NCBI GenBank assembly: GCA_946538525.1
Contig: CAMNGU010000008.1
Location: 1 to 43,624 of the forward strand
Source of the DNA: an uncultured Lachnospiraceae bacterium
Lineage (GTDB): Bacteria; Bacillota; Clostridia; Lachnospirales; Lachnospiraceae
Direction: 5' to 3'
Length of the DNA: 43,624 nt
Shown: positions 1 through 8,641 of the stretch, in pieces
Layout of the letters: each line of letters begins with the position of its first letter
Position numbering within the stretch: the first letter of the stretch is position 1
Notes under the pieces: generated by a model
What the model saw: only the letters and a program-made list of their open reading frames with translations
Databases searched by the model: none
What the model was told of the DNA's origin: nothing
Position numbers and translations under genes: made by a program

Positions 1-76
1 TGCACCCACGGTATATATTCATCCCATGCATGCCGTTATTACTTGTAAGAATTCCCTTCGCATCAACAAAATGCAT
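1..76 (-). CDS. SPL-family radical SAM protein, 5' end only
   Basis: The first 25 codons of a minus-strand gene that continues past the left edge of the window. It starts at ATG (74-76), 11 bases after an AAGGAG ribosome binding site at 88-93. The visible peptide begins MHFVDAKGILTSNNGMHGMN and ends IYRGC. That ending is the opening of the typical 'YRGCxHGCxYC' radical SAM cluster-binding stretch of spore photoproduct lyase-like (SPL) proteins, so the next residues beyond the edge should supply the other iron-sulfur cysteines. Family proteins use a 4Fe-4S cluster and S-adenosylmethionine; the substrate of these short SPL-like members is generally unknown. The call rests on a short but characteristic N-terminus. 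Confidence 0.72.
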   Translation of the reverse strand, partial: MHFVDAKGILTSNNGMHGMNIYRGC

Positions 77-216
77 CTCTTATCACTCCTTAGTCTCTTT
101 TCCAGAACTTCGCTTATCATTTCCCCAAATTGAATCTCGTAATTACTTTGACATTAAACATTTATTTGGAAATAGATTGTCATTTTGAAATCCTATATCA
201 GTATCATAACAAGCCT

Positions 217-240
217 AACATGACAACTGTATGTCATGTT
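217..240. other. Perfect hairpin between cbiL and the radical SAM gene
   Basis: AACATGACA at 217-225 is exactly complementary to TGTCATGTT at 232-240, with a 6-nt loop. It lies just downstream of the cbiL stop codon on the minus strand. The minus-strand continuation is not T-rich, so a terminator role is uncertain. It could equally be an operator for the downstream radical SAM gene. Confidence 0.35.
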
Positions 241-274
241 TCAAATATAATATTTTCACTTCTTTATCTCCCGA

Positions 275-934
275 TTACCTCACGACCACAACAGTAAAAT
301 ACCCAGCCTCATCAGGCATAGATTCAACACCATAACAAACCTTTTCATCGGGCATACCAAGGTTTTCAACCATATATACTGTCTTACCATTTTCCAGCGA
401 CTTATTCTTTATTTCTTTCAATCGACTTCCAGCTTTTAAAATGATAAGAGTACCATCAAATGTTATATATTCACCTGAAGTAATTATCACTTTGTCACGC
501 CCCAAAGATAGTGGAAGCTGTAATCTTGCACCAAACGCACTAAAGGAAGTTATCCCATTTATTATTTCTATATCATGTCCTTGCTCCTTGATTATTTCAG
601 CGATATAAAAAAATGTGGAATAAAATTCCGGATCCCCCAGCGTTAGAAAAGCCACATTTTTTCCTAACTTCAATTTATTAGATATTTCATTTGCCACTTC
701 CTGATGTGTTTTACTTAAATTCTCCATCTTCATGGGGAAATTGAGCAACATTATCTCCTTTGTAGAGATATCAGGACATACCTGCTTTGCTATCTGATAA
801 GCGATTCCCGGTTCGGAATTCTTTGCCGGGCAAGCAATAACATCTGCCATATCTATTGTTTTTACCGCTTTTATAGTAAGCATATCCGGATTTCCTGGAC
901 CGACGCCTACCGCATATAGTTTTCCTGTTATCAC
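275..934 (-). CDS. cbiL: Precorrin-2/cobalt-factor-II C20-methyltransferase
   Basis: A SAM-dependent tetrapyrrole methylase that methylates C20 of precorrin-2 or cobalt-factor II during cobalamin corrin-ring synthesis in the cytosol. The N-terminus KLYAVGVGPGNPDMLTIKA is the SAM-binding glycine-rich loop of the family. Further signatures are the central LTLGDPEFYSTF (typical of the C20 branch, CbiL/CobI) and a GITSFSAFGARL segment. Length (about 220 aa) fits the family. A TTG at 941-943 is only 2 nt from the AAGGAG site at 946-951, whereas GTG at 932-934 has an 11-nt spacing, so GTG is chosen. No other cob/cbi gene is present here, so it is isolated from its pathway. A 12-bp tandem repeat lies directly upstream. 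Confidence 0.85.
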   Translation of the reverse strand: MITGKLYAVGVGPGNPDMLTIKAVKTIDMADVIACPAKNSEPGIAYQIAKQVCPDISTKEIMLLNFPMKMENLSKTHQEVANEISNKLKLGKNVAFLTLGDPEFYSTFFYIAEIIKEQGHDIEIINGITSFSAFGARLQLPLSLGRDKVIITSGEYITFDGTLIILKAGSRLKEIKNKSLENGKTVYMVENLGMPDEKVCYGVESMPDEAGYFTVVVVR

Positions 935-981
935 TTTTTTCAATACTCCTTCTTCATCTTTTTATATTACTTTTTATACTA

Positions 982-1029
982 CGCTTTATATTCCGCTTTA
1001 TATTCCGCTTTATATTTCTATTTTATATT
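982..1029. repeat. 12-bp tandem repeat upstream of cbiL
   Basis: Four tandem 12-bp units of the form CGCTTTATATTC occupy 982-993, 994-1005, 1006-1017 and a degraded copy 1018-1029. Read on the minus strand each unit is GAATATAAAGCG. The array lies 30-80 bases upstream of the cbiL start, so copy-number changes could alter promoter or leader spacing (inference). Confidence 0.7.
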
Positions 1030-1166
1030 CCATTTTAATTAATTTTCTCAACCCAACATTATTATATCTAGTTACTATCCTAATTCCAACTTAATACACC
1101 TATATGATCACTTTTCCATCTTAATGCTCCTATATGACTATGTTTTAATTTCAATTATTTCATTAG

Positions 1167-1379
1167 TTATTTGCGAATAAAGCTATAGATACTTGTCCAC
1201 TAGAAGAGATTCAAGATGAGCAAATTAAAAGCTATGCATATAGAATGCAAGCTATATTGCTTATGAAACATGGAAAGAACGCCGTGACTTATACTGTCGA
1301 CGGCGTCCCTACAATTTTATCTAAATATTTTATTTTTCTCAGGGCTATCTGCAATATGATAGCCCTGTTTTATATTTAA
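1167..1379 (+). pseudogene. Possible remnant of an unidentified gene
   Basis: An open frame of 70 codons with no upstream start (a TAG immediately precedes it). The first ATG is at 1245-1247 and has no good ribosome binding site. The amino-acid content (acidic/basic alternation, CPLEEIQDEQIKSYAYRMQA) looks protein-like rather than random. Its last codons read through a perfect terminator hairpin, which suggests the true coding part ended earlier or is frameshifted. I do not recognise the family. It may be a decayed fragment, or chance. Confidence 0.2.
1340..1377 (+). terminator. Rho-independent terminator-like hairpin
   Basis: CAGGGCTATC (1340-1349) pairs perfectly with GATAGCCCTG (1358-1367) around an 8-nt loop, and TTTTATATTT follows on the plus strand. 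The orientation fits a plus-strand transcript, perhaps of the decayed frame upstream. It also lies just beyond the stop of the minus-strand HMA gene, where the minus-strand tail is poor. Confidence 0.6.
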
Positions 1380-1400
1380 TAGATTCATCATAATAAGAAA

Positions 1401-1766
1401 TTATAAAACCTTAGCCTCATAACCCATACTGCAGACAGCTGTAATTAACTCTTCATCAGAAATATCTCTTCCTAACTGAACTGTTGCCGTCTTCTTCTCA
1501 AGATTTACTTTTGCATTAACGCCTTCAATCCCATTTAGTTTATTCTGAACTCTGATACGACAATTATTACAACGCATTCCTTCAACATGAAGTGTTTTAG
1601 TAGCTATTACTTTGTCCAGTTTCTTTGGCTTTATAGCTTTCTCCGAATCTCCTCCACCACAACAAGCCCCCTGCCCCTTGAAATGTGGTATAGAATTCTT
1701 GATTGCAAAGAACAGAACCACAACTAAAATTATGACTATTATGATTGTTGAAATTGTCGACGACAT
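1401..1766 (-). CDS. Membrane-anchored heavy-metal-associated (HMA) domain protein
   Basis: A 121-aa protein likely to bind a soft metal ion at the inner face of the membrane. Residues 6-22 are a single hydrophobic helix. The following segment carries the CCGGG cluster (Cys35-36), reminiscent of FeoB-associated cysteine-rich membrane proteins. Residues 57-121 form an HMA (ferredoxin-like, CopZ/MerP-type) domain with the metal site GMRCNNC (Cys66, Cys69). The usual HMA partner, a CopA-type ATPase, is absent nearby. Start ATG has TAGGAG 12 nt upstream. The promoter carries a GTTAG-N6-CTAAC palindrome shared with the DUF3793 operon and half-shared with feoAB, so regulation by an iron- or manganese-responsive repressor is likely (inference). 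The metal cannot be decided from sequence. Confidence 0.8.
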   Translation of the reverse strand: MSSTISTIIIVIILVVVLFFAIKNSIPHFKGQGACCGGGDSEKAIKPKKLDKVIATKTLHVEGMRCNNCRIRVQNKLNGIEGVNAKVNLEKKTATVQLGRDISDEELITAVCSMGYEAKVL

Positions 1767-1839
1767 ATGGATATCTCCTAACTATTCATACAGCATATTA
1801 TTCTTAAAAACCTTGAATTCGCAAGGCGTAACAAACTTT

Positions 1840-1855
1840 GTTAGTTATGCCTAAC
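1840..1855. promoter_or_regulatory. Putative DtxR/IdeR-type operator at the HMA gene
   Basis: GTTAGTTATGCCTAAC is a palindrome with arms GTTAG/CTAAC and a 6-nt centre. It sits 74-89 bases upstream of the HMA start, just downstream of the predicted -10. The same pattern recurs at 9835-9850, and the minus-strand half ATAACTAA recurs over two other -10 elements. It matches 11 of 14 positions of the first part of the classic DtxR box (TTAGGTTAGCCTAA). The binding protein is inferred. Confidence 0.55.
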
Positions 1856-1867
1856 TCTTAGTATTTA

Positions 1868-1896
1868 AGTATAACTCAGTTCACCCTGGAATTCAA
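1868..1896 (-). promoter_or_regulatory. Sigma-A promoter of the HMA gene
   Basis: On the minus strand, -35 TTGAAT (complement of 1891-1896) and -10 TATACT (complement of 1868-1873) are separated by exactly 17 bases. Transcription would start near 1861 and enter the palindrome at 1840-1855. Confidence 0.65.
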
Positions 1897-1907
1897 GAAT
1901 TAAAGTA

Positions 1908-1946
1908 TATAAAAATCGGCAGGACCACATTTCCTGATCCTGCCGA
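1908..1946 (-). terminator. Terminator of the ABC exporter operon
   Basis: CGGCAGGA (1917-1924) pairs with TCCTGCCG (1938-1945), extended by one A-T pair. On the minus strand the stem is followed by ATTTTTATATA. It lies directly after the permease stop codon. Confidence 0.85.
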
Positions 1947-1951
1947 CAGTA

Positions 1952-4684
1952 TTACTCTCTATTCTTTAATATTTCTGCTGGTGTATACTTATCCAATCTC
2001 TTTACAAGTATCTTATTTATCACTAGATAAAGCAGAATAATAACAGCATATGTAATGAAGTAGAACTGCTTAGGTGTATTCAAATTTAATCCACAAGTTA
2101 CATTTGAAATCATAAATGGAAACATGGAATTCATAATAACCTTTGATAGCGGTAAAACTATAAGTGCACCTATTGCTATTACATAAAAATTCCCATCCAG
2201 ATAAAGCTTTCTAATCTCTTTTCTCCTATAACCAAACACCTTGATAAGCGAGATATTCTGCGCACTTCTATCTATCATAACCTTCATCATAAGATACATA
2301 ACTACACAGAAGATAACTGCCGAAGCAATAGACATAACATAGATCATAGGCATCATTAAGTCTGTAAATACAGTTGTACCCTTAACCACATCATCTCTAG
2401 TAGTTGTTGAATAAAGTCTTCCCGGATCAATATCCAGCTTCTTATCTGAGAAGAGCACATTATAGTAATCATCAGATTCACCCATCATATCTCTCATCTC
2501 ATCGATATCCATGAAGATGAAAAATCCTGCTGAATACTGAGTTATATCTTTAACTGAAAACGCGTATTTCATTTCCTTCTCATCATCAGTAACAACAAAT
2601 TCATCTCCCTTATGTAGTCCAAACTTTTCCGCAAATGCATTGGATATCACCACATCCATTTTGCTTTCACCTGTATCCACATCAAAGAATTTATTGTCAT
2701 CATCTATACCAAGAATCGTCACATCAAAGTTAAAGCCCATGGTTTTCATTTTACAAGTATAAGCATAGGCAGCCTCTGCATCCTTCGGTGCTTCCTTCTC
2801 CGGATACTTCAACGAATACATGTATTCATACTTAGTATCTGCCGCATAATCAATGGCTATATTACTACAAAGTGTATAACAATTAACAGCGATCATGAAT
2901 ACAAGAAGAGCAAGAAACATACCAAGGATTACAGCAACTGTAGATCTCATCTCTCTAAGCATCTGTCTTATTCTAAATGCCTTAACGAAATCCATCTTGC
3001 CAAGTTTTATTTTCTTATTTTTCCCCTGCTTAACTTCATTTCTAATAAGCGAAAGGGCGGTTCTACTGAGCTTCGATCTAATAACCAGCACATTTACTAT
3101 CACTGCCATAAGCGGTGGGCAAACCAGAGAATATACCCAAAGATATTTTGGTACACTAAATGAAAATACTGGAATAGAAAAATATTGATACGAGCTTTCG
3201 GCAATCATTGGCGCCATAATACCAGTAGATGCTATCAGAAGGCCAACTAATCCAGCAATAAATGTTACAACTACCGGAAGTGATATATAATGCAGAAGCA
3301 AGTCATTTCTCGTAACGCCCATAGAATATAGTGTTCCTATGATACTGCTTTCACTTTCAATAGAGTGAACCACAAATACAGAAATGACATATGCTAGAAG
3401 AATAAATATGATAGCACCTGCAATTATACCAACTTCTATATCAACAAGCTTATCATTCTTTGTTGCAAAGATTCGTGGATTATCTGCCCTCTTCAAGAAG
3501 GAAGTAAGATTAGATAAACTGAAATCAAATTCTTCCAGCGTATCATCCACTGCTTCATCCAGATCTGCAACGCCATCTGCCATATCATCAGAACCATCAT
3601 ATAGTTCCTCGACTCCATCAGTATATTCCCTAAGTCCATCCTTATATTCTTCAAGTTCAGATAACTGCTTTTTTGTGTCCTCCAGAGACATCTTCATCAT
3701 AGCGCTAGGACTGGCATCGATTAGTTTATCAAGTTCACTCTTATAGTTACTTTCTGTAAGCTCTACACTCATTCCATAACTACCAAGCGTCTTGGAGGTT
3801 TCTTCAAGATAAGAATCGAAAATTTCTGCAGTAGCATCATTTATATCATCATGATTTTCTGTAAGTTCATCCAAAGCATCTCTCACATCTTCAGTTGCAT
3901 CACGAAGTTCCTTAACTGCATCTCGGAGTTCTTCTTCCACCCCTCCTGTTCTATCCCAATATTCCTGGAACAGTTCATCATCAACCTGAGTTGCATCGAT
4001 TTTCAGATCTTTCAGATAATTCTTTAGATCCGCATCCTCTTTTCCGCCACCAAGTTTATAAGCATATGAATACTCCTCCGACTTCTGTATCTTACCGGAA
4101 TTTTTAAAATCCTCGTATGCTTCTTCTGTAATAAAAACCGGACCAAATGTCTTTGAATTGCAAGAGGTATCAGATATCTCTTTAAATGGTCCGTCATAAT
4201 CAGAGACAACCCCTATTCCGGAAATGTTATAGTTCACTCCAGCAATTTCAAAATCATCGCCAACCTCAAGATCATGCTCTTCAGCATATCTCTTCTCCAT
4301 AACAATATCATATTTATCTTTTGGTTCGTCCCCAGTGATATAATGTATCTTGTTTATCTTATCTCTAACCTTAAAAATCCTGACTGTTCCCCTAGCCTCA
4401 TCTTCCAGCTGATAATCATAGTAGAACTGTTCTTCAATATCTAATCCCATATCTTTTATATGATCTATCTCACTATCATTTAGAGGTACAAACACTTTAA
4501 ACTCACCGTCTTCAAGATTTGTTTTCTCTGCCATATCAACAGTTCCTCTTGAAAGAGTTTCTCCAGAGCCTACTATAGTTACCACAAGAAAGATACTCAT
4601 AGTGATCATTATGCCCAGCATAAAATATCGTACAAAATGTTTTCTAAGATTTCTGAAAACTCTTTTTCTAAGTACTCTTTGCAT
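1952..4684 (-). CDS. FtsX-family ABC transporter permease with extracytoplasmic coiled coil
   Basis: A 910-aa permease partnered with the adjacent LolD/MacB-type ATPase; such pairs export peptides, antibiotics or lipids, or act mechanically on envelope proteins. A first membrane helix spans about residues 17-40. A large outer domain follows (about 41-415), whose second half (about 240-395) is highly acidic with heptad-like coiled coil (runs such as DDMADGVADLDEAVDD). Then come an FtsX three-helix unit (about 415-560), a second outer domain (about 590-770) and a second FtsX unit (about 775-905). The start lies one base after the ATPase stop, with GGAGGA inside the ATPase end, so the two are translationally coupled. 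Operators for the nearby TetR suggest induction by a toxic ligand. The substrate is not predictable. Confidence 0.85.
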   Translation of the reverse strand: MQRVLRKRVFRNLRKHFVRYFMLGIMITMSIFLVVTIVGSGETLSRGTVDMAEKTNLEDGEFKVFVPLNDSEIDHIKDMGLDIEEQFYYDYQLEDEARGTVRIFKVRDKINKIHYITGDEPKDKYDIVMEKRYAEEHDLEVGDDFEIAGVNYNISGIGVVSDYDGPFKEISDTSCNSKTFGPVFITEEAYEDFKNSGKIQKSEEYSYAYKLGGGKEDADLKNYLKDLKIDATQVDDELFQEYWDRTGGVEEELRDAVKELRDATEDVRDALDELTENHDDINDATAEIFDSYLEETSKTLGSYGMSVELTESNYKSELDKLIDASPSAMMKMSLEDTKKQLSELEEYKDGLREYTDGVEELYDGSDDMADGVADLDEAVDDTLEEFDFSLSNLTSFLKRADNPRIFATKNDKLVDIEVGIIAGAIIFILLAYVISVFVVHSIESESSIIGTLYSMGVTRNDLLLHYISLPVVVTFIAGLVGLLIASTGIMAPMIAESSYQYFSIPVFSFSVPKYLWVYSLVCPPLMAVIVNVLVIRSKLSRTALSLIRNEVKQGKNKKIKLGKMDFVKAFRIRQMLREMRSTVAVILGMFLALLVFMIAVNCYTLCSNIAIDYAADTKYEYMYSLKYPEKEAPKDAEAAYAYTCKMKTMGFNFDVTILGIDDDNKFFDVDTGESKMDVVISNAFAEKFGLHKGDEFVVTDDEKEMKYAFSVKDITQYSAGFFIFMDIDEMRDMMGESDDYYNVLFSDKKLDIDPGRLYSTTTRDDVVKGTTVFTDLMMPMIYVMSIASAVIFCVVMYLMMKVMIDRSAQNISLIKVFGYRRKEIRKLYLDGNFYVIAIGALIVLPLSKVIMNSMFPFMISNVTCGLNLNTPKQFYFITYAVIILLYLVINKILVKRLDKYTPAEILKNRE

Positions 4685-4685
4685 C

Positions 4686-5387
4686 TTATAAATCCTCCAA
4701 TTCTGCTGCCGGTATTCTCTTCTCGTTTGTATAATGCTTTCCTATCTCCCCATCCTTTATATAGATAACTCTATGCACCATATCTTTTATAGAATTATTA
4801 TGCGTAACAATAAGCATAGTTGTTCCATACTTTGCATTTATCTTCTCAAGGAGAACCAATATATCCTTTGAAGTTTTCGAATCCAACGCACCTGTTGGCT
4901 CATCACACAAAAGAAGCTTTGGATTCTTGATAAGAGCTCTGGCTATTGCCGTACGCTGCTGCTGTCCACCTGATAACTGGGAAGGAAACTTATCTGCATG
5001 TTCCCTAAGTCCCAAAGTTTCCAATAATTCATCCATATCCAGCGGATCCTTGGTAAGATATCTGCATACCTCAATATTTTCTCTAACAGTAAGGTTTGGA
5101 ACCAGATTATAAAACTGAAAGATAAATCCTAATGTATCTCTACGATAATCAGAAAGAGCGTCCTTCTTAAGTCCTGCAATCTCCAGCCCATCCACTTTAC
5201 AAGAACCAGAATCTATATCATCCAGCCCGCCAATACAGTTAAGAAGTGTAGATTTTCCAGAACCAGATGTTCCCTGAATAACACACATTTCTCCTTGCTC
5301 CACTCCCACCGTAACGCCTTTTAATACCTGAACATAGCTGCCACCTTCTCCGTAGCTTTTCTTCAAATCTTTTACTTCAACATACAT
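4686..5387 (-). CDS. ABC transporter ATP-binding protein (MacB/LolD type)
   Basis: A 233-aa ATPase that powers the FtsX-type permease encoded directly downstream. It has Walker A GTSGSGKST (residues 39-47), ABC signature LSGGQQQRTAIARAL, Walker B LLLCDEPTGALD and the switch histidine in LIVTHN. The frame is open 29 codons further upstream, but that extension (MCLKMIIHFVL...) is unlike the family. ATG at 5385-5387 follows a good GAGAGG site, so MYVEVKDLKKSY is taken as the N-terminus. The discarded extension then becomes the 5' leader carrying the two TetR-type operators at 5472 and 5528. Confidence 0.9.
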   Translation of the reverse strand: MYVEVKDLKKSYGEGGSYVQVLKGVTVGVEQGEMCVIQGTSGSGKSTLLNCIGGLDDIDSGSCKVDGLEIAGLKKDALSDYRRDTLGFIFQFYNLVPNLTVRENIEVCRYLTKDPLDMDELLETLGLREHADKFPSQLSGGQQQRTAIARALIKNPKLLLCDEPTGALDSKTSKDILVLLEKINAKYGTTMLIVTHNNSIKDMVHRVIYIKDGEIGKHYTNEKRIPAAELEDL

Positions 5388-5471
5388 ATCTTTTTCCTCT
5401 CTCCTTCTAATATTCTTCAATCTTCTTATAAGTACGATCATAAGAACGAAATGAATTATCATCTTTAAACA

Positions 5472-5486
5472 CATAACATCGTTATG
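5472..5486. promoter_or_regulatory. TetR-type operator, copy 1 (exporter side)
   Basis: CATAACATCGTTATG, a 6+3+6 palindrome matching CATAACNNNGTTATG. It lies in the leader of the exporter operon, 85 bases upstream of the ATPase start. The same sequence occurs at three other places, all flanking the exporter or its TetR gene. Confidence 0.8.
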
Positions 5487-5527
5487 TTGAATTGTTTTTT
5501 ATTGGACGACCATATAGCCGCCCACAA

Positions 5528-5542
5528 CATAACATTGTTATG
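5528..5542. promoter_or_regulatory. TetR-type operator, copy 2 (exporter side)
   Basis: CATAACATTGTTATG, again the 6+3+6 palindrome, centred 56 bases (between five and six helical turns) from copy 1. I do not see a convincing -35/-10 pair between the copies, so the exporter promoter is left unassigned. Confidence 0.8.
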
Positions 5543-5558
5543 TGATTGTTATTTTTTT

Positions 5559-5581
5559 AGGTGAGATATAATATCCCACCT
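5559..5581. other. Hairpin between the TetR gene and the exporter operon
   Basis: AGGTGAGATA (5559-5568) and TATCCCACCT (5572-5581) form a stem with one mismatch. TTTT follows on the plus strand, but A-rich sequence follows on the minus strand. As a terminator it would therefore act on plus-strand transcripts, where no gene lies. Its role in separating the TetR gene from the exporter is doubtful. Confidence 0.35.
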
Positions 5582-5624
5582 TTTAAATCATTTATTACTT
5601 ACAATAGTTTTTAAAACTTATTTA

Positions 5625-6260
5625 CTAGGTATTATTAATTACTCCGAACCATCCACCTATTATATAACTGAACATGCCTTTAAGCTGCTTCAATGCTTCC
5701 TTCTCAGTTTTACAATGTGTAAGCAAATGAACAAAAATATCAACCTGATCATGGGCCATCCAATGAACAATGAACTTATCTTCCTTTGTCATCTGCTTCT
5801 TTGATTTATACCCCTTCATATTCCAGAACATATCAATATAATGTTTATTCATCATATCAGCGATATCATCAATTACATTTTCAAAACTGGAACCTTGAGC
5901 CTTGGTAATCAAGATTTCAAATTCTTCCTTATGCTTGAAAAGTATCTTAACAGCTTCTGTCGCTGCAGCCATATCATCTTCAAGATTCACCTTCATTCCT
6001 GGAGTGTAGCTATCTAATTCTTCAAGCTCAGCTGACATATGCTTTGCTAAATTATTTCTAAGTTCCAAGAGTGGTCCACCTACAACTCCTTTAAAGAGAT
6101 CATCTTTATCCTTAAAGAAAAAATACAACGCCCCGGTAGTAACTCCAGCCTCTTTACAGATATTTCTAAGAGATGCCTTCATATATCCCTTTTCACTGAA
6201 TTCTTTTTTGGCACTTGCCAAAAGTTTTTCGACAGTTTCTCTACTGTTATCATTTCCCAT
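5625..6260 (-). CDS. TetR/AcrR-family transcriptional repressor
   Basis: A ligand-responsive DNA-binding repressor, predicted to control itself and the ABC exporter downstream. The N-terminal helix-turn-helix (about residues 8-55) contains the family signature ASLRNICKEAGVTTGALYFFFKDKDDLF. The C-terminal 150 residues form the variable ligand and dimer domain. The frame is open back to 6305, but that start would lie over an operator and inside the promoter region. ATG at 6258-6260 (MGNDNSRETVEKLL) fits the family N-terminus and follows GGGTGGTG. Four copies of one palindrome, two at this promoter and two before the exporter, make the regulatory target clear. The inducer is unknown. Confidence 0.9.
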   Translation of the reverse strand: MGNDNSRETVEKLLASAKKEFSEKGYMKASLRNICKEAGVTTGALYFFFKDKDDLFKGVVGGPLLELRNNLAKHMSAELEELDSYTPGMKVNLEDDMAAATEAVKILFKHKEEFEILITKAQGSSFENVIDDIADMMNKHYIDMFWNMKGYKSKKQMTKEDKFIVHWMAHDQVDIFVHLLTHCKTEKEALKQLKGMFSYIIGGWFGVINNT

Positions 6261-6284
6261 ATTAGGCACCACCCACTCTATAAA

Positions 6285-6299
6285 AATAACACCGTTATG
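6285..6299. promoter_or_regulatory. TetR-type operator, copy 3 (TetR leader)
   Basis: AATAACACCGTTATG matches the operator pattern at all but the first base. It lies just downstream of the tetR-like promoter, inside the 5' leader, where bound repressor would block elongation. Confidence 0.7.
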
Positions 6300-6310
6300 T
6301 AACAAAACGA

Positions 6311-6340
6311 ATTATATACATAACAGTGTTATCTTGTCAA
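6311..6340 (-). promoter_or_regulatory. Consensus sigma-A promoter of the TetR gene with embedded operator
   Basis: On the minus strand, -35 TTGACA (6335-6340) and -10 TATAAT (6311-6316) are both perfect consensus, with an 18-base spacer. The spacer contains operator copy 4 (6319-6333, CATAACAGTGTTATC), so bound repressor would occlude RNA polymerase. Strong autorepression is expected. Confidence 0.85.
6319..6333. promoter_or_regulatory. TetR-type operator, copy 4 (between -35 and -10)
   Basis: CATAACAGTGTTATC, the fourth copy of the CATAACNNNGTTATG palindrome, lies entirely between the promoter hexamers of the TetR gene. Confidence 0.8.
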
Positions 6341-6395
6341 CTATTTTTTTTTAGACTTTCAGCTCTTTTTAGATTTTATTAAGTATTATTTTTTA

Positions 6396-7172
6396 TTATC
6401 CTAGTGCCACATCTAGCGCCATCATTAACGTAAACCCAACTGCAAACATTACTACACCAATATTCGAGTGCTCTCCCTCGGACATCTCAGGAATCAATTC
6501 CTCAATAACAACATACATCATAGCCCCTGCTGCAAAACTCAGTAGATAAGGCATGGCCGGTACAATAAGCCCGGCTGCAATAATTGTAAGCAGTCCACCA
6601 ATTGGCTCTACAGCCCCAGAAAGCACGCCATCCAGAAAAGCTCTACCCTTACTCTGTCCCTCAGCATGAAGAGGCATAGATATGATGGCACCCTCAGGAA
6701 AGTTCTGAATTGCGATGCCAAGAGCAAGTGCCAATGCACCACCAGCCGTAATTGTTGTATTCCCAGCAAGAAGCCCTGCATACACAACACCTACAGCCAT
6801 TCCTTCAGGAATATTATGAAGTGTTACCGCTAGTACCATCATAGTTGTTTTCTTAAGCTTAGCCTTCGGTCCCTCAGCCTTCTCAGCATTCATATGTAAG
6901 TGGGGTATCACGGAATCAAGCACTAGAAGGAATAAAATTCCTATCCAGAATCCTACACAAGCTGGAACAAATGATAACCTCCCCATGCCCTCAGACTGAT
7001 CCATAGCAGGAATAATAAGACTCCATATGGATGCCGCAACCATCACTCCACTGGCAAATCCCGTAAGCGCTCTTCGTACCATTTCGCCTAATTCTTTTTT
7101 CATAACAAAAACACAAGCGGAACCAAGGGATGTTCCTATAAAAGGAATCATTAGTCCCCAAAAAATCGTCAT
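6396..7172 (-). CDS. ZIP-family divalent metal transporter (ZupT-like)
   Basis: A 258-aa integral membrane protein with about eight hydrophobic helices that imports zinc or related divalent metals down their gradient. The two signature helices carry the transport-site motifs HNIPEGMAVGV and QNFPEGAIISMP, each followed or preceded by polar metal ligands (H, E, N). The loop HLHMNAEKAEGPKAK is the usual variable cytoplasmic histidine-containing loop between helices 3 and 4. The start follows AGAGGTGAT. The gene lies between the TetR cluster and enolase, and no shared regulation with either is visible. Metal specificity (Zn, Fe, Mn) cannot be set from sequence. Confidence 0.9.
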   Translation of the reverse strand: MTIFWGLMIPFIGTSLGSACVFVMKKELGEMVRRALTGFASGVMVAASIWSLIIPAMDQSEGMGRLSFVPACVGFWIGILFLLVLDSVIPHLHMNAEKAEGPKAKLKKTTMMVLAVTLHNIPEGMAVGVVYAGLLAGNTTITAGGALALALGIAIQNFPEGAIISMPLHAEGQSKGRAFLDGVLSGAVEPIGGLLTIIAAGLIVPAMPYLLSFAAGAMMYVVIEELIPEMSEGEHSNIGVVMFAVGFTLMMALDVALG

Positions 7173-7214
7173 TTCTTATCACCTCTTTTACGATTATTTC
7201 ACTGGAATATATAT

Positions 7215-7261
7215 AAATAAAAGGGAAACGGCATTATGAGCCACTCCTCTCATAATGCCGT
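7215..7261 (-). terminator. Terminator of the enolase gene
   Basis: ACGGCATTATGAG (7228-7240) and CTCATAATGCCGT (7249-7261) form a perfect 13-bp stem with an 8-nt loop. On the minus strand the stem is followed by TTCCCTTTTATTTAT. It lies 34 bases beyond the enolase stop. Confidence 0.85.
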
Positions 7262-7294
7262 GTATGTGAATAATATTTATGAAGTAGGATAATT

Positions 7295-8596
<1,302 letters not shown>

Positions 8597-8641
8597 TTAA
8601 TCTCCTTTGTATAAATGATATTTCCCCTAATCTTTTAGTAA

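Larger units (their letters stand above)
944..1400. other. AT-rich intergenic region with repeats and gene debris
   Basis: This 457-base gap separates cbiL from the HMA gene. It holds the cbiL ribosome binding site, a 12-bp tandem repeat (982-1029), an imperfect direct repeat built on CTATATGA (about 1092-1141), an open frame without a convincing start (1167-1379), and a strong hairpin (1340-1367). No complete gene is supported. Confidence 0.5.

Noticed and set aside
5388-5474. N-terminal extension of the exporter ATPase (extra 29 residues)
   Set aside because: It is hydrophobic and basic, unlike the family, and includes operator DNA. A good ribosome binding site precedes the internal ATG at 5385-5387.
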